Origin: Aquimarina sp.
GTDB lineage: Bacteria; Bacteroidota; Bacteroidia; Flavobacteriales; Flavobacteriaceae
Length of the DNA stretch: 10,109 nt
Direction: 5' to 3'
Assembly (NCBI GenBank): GCA_011524575.1
Contig: WTKB01000062.1
Span: forward strand, 1 to 10,109
Positions 1 to 5,587 of this stretch are shown piece after piece; position 1 is the first letter of the stretch; each line of letters starts with the position of its first letter. The translations under genes and the position numbers were made by a program. The notes under the pieces were generated by a model. The model was not told where the DNA came from. It did no database searches and was given only the letters and a program-made list of their open reading frames with translations.

Positions 1-270
1 ATAGAAAAAGACTTCGGAAATATAACCCAGGTCGCCTATGAATGTGGATTTAATCCGTTTGAAGATGCAAGGGCAACCTTTGATATTCGTTTTTATCTGG
101 TAGCAATTTTATTTCTTGTTTTTGATTTAGAAATTAGTTTTTTATTTCCGTGAGCATTAATTATTAGTAACTTGAATTTATTTCAATTTTGAATTATGAT
201 TATTTTTTTAATTATTTTGACAGTTGGATTCATTTACGAGTGGTACAAAGGCGCGTTAGAATGAGAATAA
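1..270 (+). CDS. nad3: NADH dehydrogenase subunit 3, 5'-truncated by the window
   Basis: Membrane subunit of respiratory complex I (NADH:ubiquinone oxidoreductase) in the inner mitochondrial membrane. The window opens inside the gene: 89 codons remain before TAA at 268-270, so about 30 N-terminal residues are missing compared with a usual length near 120. The family signature is clear: [12 protein letters not shown], the conserved quinone-site loop with its reactive Cys, is followed by [18 protein letters not shown] and a second membrane segment. UGA must be read as Trp three times (in FPW, QFW and near the end in LEW), which fixes the genetic code. It heads the plus-strand block in this window and is followed by a non-coding island before rps11. 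Identification is firm. Confidence 0.97.
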
Positions 271-429
271 ATTAAACGTAAATTATTTAATTTTTTGCTA
301 GTAAGCTAACTTAAAAGAGTAAAATATTCTGCCTGATCTTTGTTGTTTCACCTGCAGTTTACTTCTTATTTAAACTACTTTAGTATGGAATTTCAAATAT
401 GTTAGCTACCAAATTACAAAAGAACAATA
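271..429 (+). other. non-coding island between nad3 and rps11, possible structured RNA
   Basis: This is the longest gene-free stretch in a genome that otherwise leaves 0-40 bases between genes. No ORF of note is present: an ATG at 399 opens only 12 codons, and one at 384 hits TAG after six. No cloverleaf tRNA could be folded. Bases 301-310 (gtaagctaac) can pair with 401-409 (gttagctac) with one bulged A, closing a domain of about 109 bases. Inside it agttta and taaact (about 354-378) form a 6-bp hairpin. The size and closing helix recall a small structured RNA, but no diagnostic motif is visible. It may instead hold a promoter or processing site. Confidence 0.35.
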
Positions 430-780
430 ATGTTTAAGCAAAATTCTGCTATTCTTTTAGTTAATTTAACCCGCTCTAATGTTTTCTTTACACTCACTTC
501 TTTAGATGGGCAAATTTTAGGATCGGTGTCAGCTGGCCAATTTAAAACAAAAGGTGCAAAAAAAGTTACGGTGACAACTATTAAAGCGTGCCTTTTAAAA
601 TTAAATCAAAGTATAACTCAAAACTTACTATTTCATGTAAAGTTTAAAGGATTATCTAAACACAAACGCTTAATACTAAAATTACTTACAAAAAATTTAA
701 ATTATGCTGTTTTAAGTTTTGCTGATATTACGACTTTACCACATAATGGGACCAAACCTACAAAAATCCGACGTATATAG
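430..780 (+). CDS. rps11: ribosomal protein S11
   Basis: Small-subunit mitochondrial ribosomal protein (uS11), which binds rRNA on the platform near the E site. 116 residues, slightly shorter than the bacterial protein (about 130), mainly through a short N terminus. The C terminus is diagnostic: TTLPHNGTKPTKIRRI matches the bacterial S11 ending (PHNGCRPPKKRRV type). The central SAGQFKTKGAKK and the AxxL region also fit. An in-frame TAG at 403-405 lies upstream with no other ATG between, so the start at 430 is well supported. There is no Trp codon. The TAG stop (778-780) overlaps the first two bases of the following trnM. Confidence 0.95.
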   Translation: MFKQNSAILLVNLTRSNVFFTLTSLDGQILGSVSAGQFKTKGAKKVTVTTIKACLLKLNQSITQNLLFHVKFKGLSKHKRLILKLLTKNLNYAVLSFADITTLPHNGTKPTKIRRI

Positions 781-853
781 CGAGGTAGTTCAAGTTGGTT
801 AGAACAATAGAATCATAATCTATAAGTTGTAGGTTCAAGTCCTATTCTCGCTA
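779..853 (+). tRNA. trnM: tRNA-Met (CAU), elongator type
   Basis: The cloverleaf folds fully: acceptor AGCGAGG/TCTCGCT (one G-U), D stem GTTC/GAAC, anticodon stem ATAGA/TCTAT around loop ATCATAA with anticodon CAU, T arm GTAGG-TTCAAGT-CCTAT, discriminator A853. The A1-U72 pair and AU-rich anticodon stem lack the three G-C pairs of initiators, so this is probably the elongator. A lysidine-modified Ile tRNA cannot be excluded from sequence. It begins inside the rps11 stop codon. Confidence 0.9.
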
Positions 854-866
854 TCTTTCGTATTAA

Positions 867-937
867 GGCTAGGTCGCAAAGTGGTTTTGCAAAAAATTGC
901 AAATTTTTTTACATTGGTTCGAATCCAATCCTAGCTT
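867..937 (+). tRNA. trnC: tRNA-Cys (GCA)
   Basis: Acceptor GGCTAGG/CCTAGCT (first pair G-U), D stem GCAA/TTGC, anticodon stem AAAAA/TTTTT around TTGCAAA with anticodon GCA, T arm ATTGG-TTCGAAT-CCAAT. Discriminator U (937) is the expected identity element for Cys. The anticodon stem consists only of A-U pairs, which is unusually weak. Confidence 0.9.
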
Positions 938-965
938 TATTCGAGAGGCTGAAAAGAAAAAATAA

Positions 966-1205
<240 letters not shown>

Positions 1206-1218
1206 AAAATATAAATTA

Positions 1219-1291
1219 TAGGGTATAACGTAATTGGTAACGTGTTTGCTTTGGGTGCAAAAAACTATAGGTTCGAATCCTATTACCCTAA
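1219..1291 (+). tRNA. trnP: tRNA-Pro (UGG)
   Basis: Acceptor TAGGGTA/TACCCTA perfect, D stem ACGT/ACGT, anticodon stem TTTGC/GCAAA around TTTGGGT (anticodon UGG followed by G37, as usual for Pro), T arm ATAGG-TTCGAAT-CCTAT, discriminator A. First of a tight trnP-trnS-trnF cluster with 2-3 base gaps. Confidence 0.95.
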
Positions 1292-1293
1292 AC

Positions 1294-1376
1294 GGATAAA
1301 TGGCTGAGTGGTTTAAAGCATCAATTTTGAAAATTGACATAAAATTTTATCGGAGGTTCGAATCCTTCTTTATCCA
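1294..1376 (+). tRNA. trnS: tRNA-Ser (UGA)
   Basis: Acceptor GGATAAA/TTTATCC perfect, D region TGGCTGAGTGG typical of class II tRNAs, anticodon stem TCAAT/ATTGA around TTTGAAA with anticodon UGA (reads UCN), extended variable arm, T stem closing with CCTTC. Discriminator A rather than G is slightly unusual for Ser. Confidence 0.93.
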
Positions 1377-1379
1377 TTA

Positions 1380-1452
1380 GTTTAGATAGCTCAATTGGTA
1401 GAGCAAAAGATTGAAGCTCTTTGTGCTATTGGTTCAAGTCCAATTCTAAACA
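1380..1452 (+). tRNA. trnF: tRNA-Phe (GAA)
   Basis: Acceptor GTTTAGA/TCTAAAC perfect, D stem GCTC/GAGC, anticodon stem AAAGA/TCTTT around TTGAAGC (anticodon GAA), T arm ATTGG-TTCAAGT-CCAAT, discriminator A1452. It lies 15 bases before sdh3. Confidence 0.95.
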
Positions 1453-1467
1453 ACATTACTTTAACGT

Positions 1468-1752
1468 ATGCTAAAACGCAATCGCCCAATTTCACCGCAT
1501 CTATTAATTTACAAAGCTACTTTAAATTTACAACGATCAATTTTCCATCGTTTTTCTGGCATTACTCTTGTTATCAGTTTACTTTTATCAGTTTACTTTT
1601 ATCAGTTTACTTTACAAAGTTCCTTATTTAACGTTACTCAGACTATTTTAGTTACGCATTTTTTTCTTTTTTTCTTTTGAAAAAATTTAACTTATTTTAT
1701 TTTTGGGTTTCATATTTTTAGTGGAATCCAATATTTAATTAATAAATTTTAA
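1468..1752 (+). CDS. sdh3: succinate dehydrogenase membrane anchor subunit 3, short form
   Basis: Membrane anchor (SdhC family) of complex II, which helps hold heme b and the ubiquinone site. 94 residues, reading UGA at 1678-1680 as Trp. The N terminus RPISPHLLIYK and the SIFHRFSG motif are classic: S24 and R28 have the spacing of the quinone-binding Ser and Arg. H82 in FGFHIFSG corresponds to the heme axial His. Two membrane helices are visible (about 31-48 and 73-91). Homologues usually run near 125 residues with a third helix, but here a TAA falls at once after IQYLINKF and sdh2 starts 1 base later. The usual GxRHL motif reads GIQYL. An exact 14-base triple repeat lies in helix 1. The gene is real, but possibly reduced. 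Confidence 0.88.
1572..1613 (+). repeat. 3 x 14-bp perfect tandem repeat inside sdh3
   Basis: Three exact consecutive copies of TATCAGTTTACTTT, followed by a non-repeat boundary. The unit is not a multiple of three, so each copy is translated in a different frame, and together they encode part of the first membrane helix. One or two copies would shift the rest of sdh3 out of frame. Confidence 0.98.
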
Positions 1753-1753
1753 C

Positions 1754-2512
1754 ATGTTTTTACGCCCAATAACTCTAAAATTAACAAAATCTGAAACAAA
1801 GTTATTACACAATAACACACTACGTTATTTTCGTATTTATCGTTGAAATCCATATTTACAAATAAAACCACATTTTAGCATCTATCCTATTAATACTTCA
1901 CAATGTGGATCTATGATTCTAGATGTATTAATTTATATTAAAAATTATCATGATGCTTCACTCACATTTCGTCGTTCTTGCAGAGAAGGTATTTGTGGTA
2001 GTTGCTCAATGAACATTGAAGGAGTAAATGGTTTAGCTTGTTTAAAAAATGTTCCCAAATCCGAAAACTCCCAACTTTTTTTGACAATTTATCCACTACC
2101 TCATTTACAAATTATTAAAGATTTAGTTCCTGATTTAACTAACTTTTATCGTCAGTATAGCTTAATCAAACCTTGATTAATTGCACCGACAAATGTTGAG
2201 AAGGAACATTTACAGTCAACAACGGATCGGGCGCAGCTTGATGGGCTATACGAATGTATCTTGTGTGCATGCTGCTCCGCAAGTTGTCCTAGTTATTGAT
2301 GGAATTCGGATAAGTATTTTGGTCCTTCGATCTTACTTCAAGCTTATCGTTGAGTTTCTGATTCACGTGATACTGCTCAACGTCCTCGTCTTAATTATCT
2401 TAATCAAAAAATGCGTTTGTTTTCATGCCATAGTATTTTAAACTGCACGAGTGTTTGTCCTAAAGCGTTAAATCCAGCGCGAGCCATTCAAAAATTAAAA
2501 TCAGAAATTTAA
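1754..2512 (+). CDS. sdh2: succinate dehydrogenase iron-sulfur subunit
   Basis: Electron-transfer subunit of complex II, carrying electrons from the flavoprotein to ubiquinone on the matrix side of the inner membrane. 252 residues, full length, with UGA as Trp four times (one in YWW next to a UGG). All cluster ligands are present. The [2Fe-2S] cluster has C76, C81, C84 and C96 ([10 protein letters not shown]...LAC). The [4Fe-4S] cluster has C168, C171, C174 and C235. The [3Fe-4S] cluster has C178, C225 and C231 ([28 protein letters not shown]). Spacing matches bacterial SdhB. The N-terminal RYFRIYRWNP is the usual ferredoxin-fold start, and ATG 1754 is the only start giving it. It follows sdh3 with a 1-base gap, suggesting cotranscription. 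Mitochondrially encoded sdh2 is restricted to a few lineages, including red algae and jakobids. Confidence 0.97.
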
Positions 2513-2519
2513 CGTTGTC

Positions 2520-2592
2520 GGCGAAAAGAACTAGGTGGTTTAGTGTTAGATTGTGATTCTAAAAATCGTGGGTTCGAATCCCATTTTTCGCC
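2520..2592 (+). tRNA. trnH: tRNA-His (GUG)
   Basis: Acceptor GCGAAAA/TTTTCGC with an encoded G(-1) at 2520 opposite C73, the His identity pair. D stem ACTA/TAGT, anticodon stem TTAGA/TCTAA around TTGTGAT (anticodon GUG), T arm GTGGG-TTCGAAT-CCCAT. Confidence 0.95.
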
Positions 2593-2611
2593 CACAATGT
2601 TAGTTGATATT

Positions 2612-2682
2612 GCGAAAATAACTTAATGGTAGAGTGTAATCTTGCCAAGATTAGTGTAAGGGTTCGAATCCCTTTTTTCGCT
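2612..2682 (+). tRNA. trnG: tRNA-Gly (GCC)
   Basis: Acceptor GCGAAAA/TTTTCGC perfect, D stem ACTT/GAGT, anticodon stem TAATC/GATTA around TTGCCAA (anticodon GCC), T arm AAGGG-TTCGAAT-CCCTT. The acceptor stem is identical to that of the neighbouring trnH. A second Gly tRNA (UCC) lies on the other strand at 4924-4998. Confidence 0.95.
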
Positions 2683-2698
2683 AATATAAGTTTAAGTT

Positions 2699-3319
2699 AT
2701 GACATTTACAGTAGAAATATTTTTATTTAGTTTATTTAGTTTATTTAGTTTATTATCTGCGACTTTAGTTGTTTTACTCAACAATGCTGTGCAATCAGTA
2801 TTGTTTTTGGTACTAACTTTTTTTAATGTCGCATGTCTGTTATTACTACTAGGGGCTGAATTTTTTGCTTTTTTACTGATTATTGTTTATGTAGGAGCAA
2901 TTGCGGTGTTATTCCTCTTTGTCATTATGATGTTAAATCTAAAGTTAGTACCAAAAACAAGCCATTTTGGTATTACAATACCTATTGTAGGTTTAGTTAT
3001 TGGGTTACTAAGTTTAAATTTTAATTCTTTTTTAGATCACACAGATTTGCTAAGGTTGTGTACTTTAAATTCAGAAGGACTTTTAAATTCGTGATTACAG
3101 GAACGAGAAATTCGTGAAAATATAGTTGTTGTCGGAAATGTTCTTTACTCAACTTATGGTTTACTTTTTTTACTTGCAAGTTTAATTTTGTTGGTAGCAA
3201 TGATTGGTGCAATTGTCTTAACAATGCACTACAAATTAAGCTCTAGAGCACAAAGTATTAATTTACAATTAATACGAAACCACAAGGATTCGGTCAAGTT
3301 TATTACTATACGGAAATAA
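2699..3319 (+). CDS. nad6: NADH dehydrogenase subunit 6
   Basis: Membrane subunit of complex I in the proton-pumping arm. 206 residues, typical length. An internal UGA at 3092-3094 is Trp, and reading stops at TAA 3317-3319. Hydrophobic helices fill residues about 5-110. The conserved stretch ADFFAFLLIIVYVGAIAVLFLFVIMML-like (around residues 55-80, with VYVGAIAVLFLF) is the ND6 signature containing the pi-bulge Tyr-Val-Gly. A late helix is followed by MIGAIVLTM, also typical. The N-terminal helix contains an FSLFSLFSLL repeat from a 9-bp tandem duplication. It lies between trnG and trnL(UAG), the last plus-strand genes before the hairpin. Confidence 0.96.
2722..2752 (+). repeat. 9-bp tandem repeat (about 3.4 copies) in nad6
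   Basis: TTTATTTAG occurs three times in succession with a partial fourth copy. The unit is three codons, so copy number changes only the length of the first Nad6 helix (repeated LFS). Confidence 0.93.
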
Positions 3320-3340
3320 AAAAGTATTAATTTACTCCCT

Positions 3341-3425
3341 ACGGATATGATGAAAATGGTAAACATATTAGATTTAGGATCTAATGAGTGTCTAGCTCTT
3401 GAGGGTTCGAGTCTCTCTATCCGTA
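3341..3425 (+). tRNA. trnL: tRNA-Leu (UAG)
   Basis: Acceptor ACGGATA/TATCCGT perfect, class II long variable arm, anticodon stem TTAGA/TCTAA around TTTAGGA (anticodon UAG), T arm GAGGG-TTCGAGT-CTCTC, discriminator A. Its 3' 33 bases (3393-3425) are inside the left arm of the 81-bp inverted repeat. The 3' half of this tRNA could therefore pair with the right arm instead of folding normally unless cleaved early. Confidence 0.95.
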
Positions 3426-3557
3426 GTAAAAGTTGGAGTAGTTATTTGAAAAGTTAAACAAAAGGGAGGTAACTTAGTTACCTCCCTTTTGTTTAACTTT
3501 TCAAATAACTACTCCAACTTTTACTACGGATAGAGAGACTCGAACCCTCAAGAGCTA
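3393..3557. repeat. perfect 81-bp inverted repeat, 3-base loop
   Basis: Arms 3393-3473 and 3477-3557 are exact reverse complements around the loop TTA (3474-3476). The GC-rich core GGGAGGTAAC/GTTACCTCCC sits at the tip. The left arm contains the last 33 bases of trnL(UAG) plus 48 bases of spacer. The right arm ends exactly at the cob stop codon (3555-3557 on the minus strand). Complementarity stops sharply at both outer edges. Large stem-loops at transcription-unit junctions are known from red algal mtDNA (Chondrus crispus); I infer the same role here. Confidence 0.97.
3426..3524. terminator. probable bidirectional terminator or 3'-processing hairpin
   Basis: This is the tRNA-free part of the inverted repeat: 48-bp arms of spacer sequence plus the loop. 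It separates the plus-strand unit ending in trnL(UAG) from the minus-strand unit ending in cob, so both RNA polymerases run into it. Either transcript would carry an extremely stable hairpin. The termination role is inferred from position and structure, and mRNA 3'-end protection or a replication function are alternatives. Confidence 0.55.
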
Positions 3558-4703
3558 TTTAGTCCTAAACTCTAATAAAAAGTGCTCTACCTGACCTAAT
3601 AACGGGATGAATATCAGAAAATATAAGAAATAAATTAAACTTAAACTTTGCCCAATAATAATATAAGGATCTTCCACCGGCATCCCACCAATTCAGCCCA
3701 GTAAAAAACAGCAACTTAAAAGAAGACCGTAAAACAACTTGTAAATCGGACGGAACCTTGAACTACGGACCTCCGTACTATGAATTCAAGGAAGTGCTGC
3801 TAAAATTAAAATCGATGCTAACATAGCGATAACCCCGCCTAATTTATGAGGGATACTTCGTAAAATTGCGTAAAACGGTAAGAAATATCATTCAGGCACA
3901 ATATGTGCAGGAGTAACCATTGGGTTTGCTTCAATATAATTATCTGAATGTCCTAAAACATTTGGGAAAAAATACAGAAAAATACAGAAAAATAAAAAAA
4001 ATAAACTTAAACCAAAAAAGTCTTTAATTATAAAGTACGGAAACATATTAATTTTATCGACTTTTGACTCAATACCTAATGGATTACCAGATCCATCTTG
4101 ATGTAATAAAGTAATATGAAGTAACGAAACAGCTGCAATGACAAACGGAAGGAGATAATGTAAACTAAAAAAACGATTAAGAGTTGCATTGTCAACACTA
4201 AACCCACCTCATAACCAAGTTACAATAGAGTCACCAATAAAAGGAACTGCTGAAACTAAGTTTGTAATGACTGTAGCGCCTCATAAACTCATTTGACCTC
4301 AAGGTAATACGTAACCAATAAATGCAGTAATAATCATTAAAAGTAAAATTAAAACTCCAATTACTCAAACTCATTGTTTTGGCTTAACATATGAGCCAAA
4401 ATATAAACCTCGAAATACATGAATATAAACAATAATGAAAAACATAGAAGCACCATTAGCATGACCGTAGCGTAAAAGTCAACCAAAATTCACATCACGC
4501 ATAATGTGTTCTACACTTGCAAAAGCTAAGTCGACATGGGGTGTATAATGCATTGCTAAAAAAATTCCCGTAAGAATTTGTATTATTAAACATATAGAAG
4601 CTAAAAAACCAAAGTTTCATGCATAATGAATGTTTATCGGAGTTGGGTAACTGATTAAATGATCGTTAACAATGGAAATAACAGGAAGTTTAACTGTACG
4701 CAT
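3555..4703 (-). CDS. cob: apocytochrome b
   Basis: Central subunit of complex III (cytochrome bc1), binding hemes bL and bH and the two quinone sites. 382 residues, standard length. Heme ligands H81/H95 and H182/H196 have the invariant 14-residue spacing. The Qo-site motif PEWYF is present in [20 protein letters not shown], and [14 protein letters not shown] is conserved. UGA is read as Trp many times. The C terminus ILIPLLG-like ([16 protein letters not shown]) continues to RTK and stops at TAG (3557-3555), which is the outer end of the inverted repeat. It is the last gene of the minus-strand unit. A 10-bp tandem repeat sits in one helix. The start at 4703 gives the usual N terminus with [15 protein letters not shown]. 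Confidence 0.98.
3971..3994 (-). repeat. 10-bp tandem repeat (2.4 copies) in cob
   Basis: AATACAGAAA occurs twice followed by AATA. On the coding strand it encodes the CIFLYFF part of a membrane helix just before PNVLGH. The unit is not a multiple of three, so the copies are read in different frames. Confidence 0.9.
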
Positions 4704-4729
4704 TTTATATAAATTTCGTTAGTTTTTGA

Positions 4730-4814
4730 TTACTCACTATTGGACTTGAACCAATAACTTAATCTAAAGAATGGATTTTAAATCCATCGTGTTTACCATT
4801 TCACCAAGTGAGTA
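4730..4814 (-). tRNA. trnL: tRNA-Leu (UAA)
   Basis: Acceptor TACTCAC/GTGAGTA perfect, anticodon stem ATGGA/TCCAT around TTTAAAA (anticodon UAA), class II variable arm, T arm ATTGG-TTCAAGT-CCAAT, discriminator A. It reads UUR, complementing trnL(UAG). Confidence 0.95.
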
Positions 4815-4832
4815 AAATAAAAAATAAAGGTT

Positions 4833-4904
4833 TTGGTGTAACAGGATTCGAACCTATACATGCTAGCATCAAAAGCTAATGCCTTCCCATTTGGCTATAC
4901 ACCA
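4833..4904 (-). tRNA. trnQ: tRNA-Gln (UUG)
   Basis: Acceptor TGGTGTA/TACACCA perfect, anticodon stem TTAGC/GCTAG (one U-G) around TTTTGAT (anticodon UUG), T arm ATAGG-TTCGAAT-CCTGT, discriminator A. Confidence 0.94.
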
Positions 4905-4923
4905 AAAAATAAATAGGTCTTTT

Positions 4924-4998
4924 AAGCGGGTAAAGGGATTCGAACCCTTACACTTTAGTTTGGAAAACTAACGATATACCAATTTACCTACACCCGCT
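4924..4998 (-). tRNA. trnG: tRNA-Gly (UCC)
   Basis: Acceptor AGCGGGT/ACCCGCT perfect, anticodon stem TTAGT/ACTAA around TTTCCAA (anticodon UCC), T arm AAGGG-TTCGAAT-CCCTT. It lies 16 bases downstream of ymf39. Confidence 0.95.
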
Positions 4999-5014
4999 AA
5001 TTTTGTTTATTTAA

Positions 5015-5569
5015 TTATTTAATTAATTTTTGCAAATGCTCGCGAAAATAGATGGTTTTAATTGTTTTAAAAGCTGGAACTTTTAAAGTCCCTTCAAAAA
5101 AATTCTGTACTGCAACAAACTTTTGAAGTTTTTCTGCAATTATTAAAGTAAGGACTTTAGTTAATTGGACTTCTAACCGAGCTGAAAACTCTAGTTTTTT
5201 TTTTAATTTATTTTTAAGCTCAAAGTGATAAAAAGACGAAAATTGAGCTAAAATATAAAAATTGAAGCCTTTAAAATCAGCCTTTAAGTTACTAAAAATG
5301 TGAGGTCAAATTACTTTAGTTTGAAGTTTGTTTTGCTTGTTTTGAGTGATTGTAATTAGCTTAGATGTTGAAGCAACTAATTCTGATTTTATAGCGGTAG
5401 TTTGAGAGTTAAAAAAATCCTCCACACTAGAAGAAAGCCGAGATGACGCAAGAAAACAGAAAACAGAAAAGCAAATTAAAATTAAAGTTTCTTCGTTAAT
5501 TAAAATAATTTTTAAGTTAATTAAAATTAAACCAATTAAAATTAAACTAAAATTTACACGATTAGTCAT
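5015..5569 (-). CDS. atp4: ATP synthase F0 subunit b (Ymf39)
   Basis: Peripheral-stalk subunit b of ATP synthase, historically ymf39 in red algal and protist mtDNA. 184 residues, usual length, with one UGA Trp at 5308-5306. It is identified mainly by position (after cox3, before the tRNAs and cob, as in red algae), length and architecture. There is a hydrophobic N terminus (residues about 7-45, possibly two close membrane segments), then VEDFFNSQTTAIKSEL, then a long Lys/Glu-rich helical region with coiled-coil character. The protein evolves fast and has few invariant residues, so the family call is less certain than for the cox genes. A 7-bp tandem repeat lies in the hydrophobic part. The next gene upstream, cox3, ends 18 bases before the start. 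Confidence 0.85.
5451..5471 (-). repeat. 7-bp tandem repeat (3 copies) in ymf39
   Basis: AGAAAAC-AGAAAAC-AGAAAAG, the third copy differing in its last base. It encodes CFSVFCF in the hydrophobic N-terminal part. The unit is not a multiple of three. Confidence 0.85.
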
Positions 5570-5587
5570 AGTTAATATTTTATTTAA

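Noticed and set aside
301..409. Firm call of a mitochondrial 5S rRNA
   Set aside because: Only the size, closing helix and a few short strings fit; the conserved CCGAAC loop is absent, so it is kept as a hypothesis only.
399..437. An upstream ATG before rps11 as an alternative start
   Set aside because: It is in another frame and stops after 12 codons; the true rps11 frame has TAG at 403-405.
1395..1631. A 78-codon plus-strand ORF overlapping trnF and sdh3
   Set aside because: It begins inside trnF and runs out of frame over sdh3, has no family features, and is explained by the tandem repeat and AT-rich frame.
1913..2441. Broken sdh2 (two ORF fragments suggesting a frameshift pseudogene)
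   Set aside because: The breaks are UGA codons at conserved Trp sites; with UGA as Trp a single 252-residue frame with all cluster Cys is intact.
3021..3224. A 67-codon minus-strand ORF opposite nad6
   Set aside because: It is antisense to the C-terminal part of nad6, with no start context or similarity visible.
3558..3610. A degenerate trnL-like or other tRNA 5' half on the minus strand joined to the copied trnL 3' half
   Set aside because: The stretch is the C-terminal coding sequence of cob ([19 protein letters not shown]); no acceptor 5' strand or proper anticodon arm could be formed.
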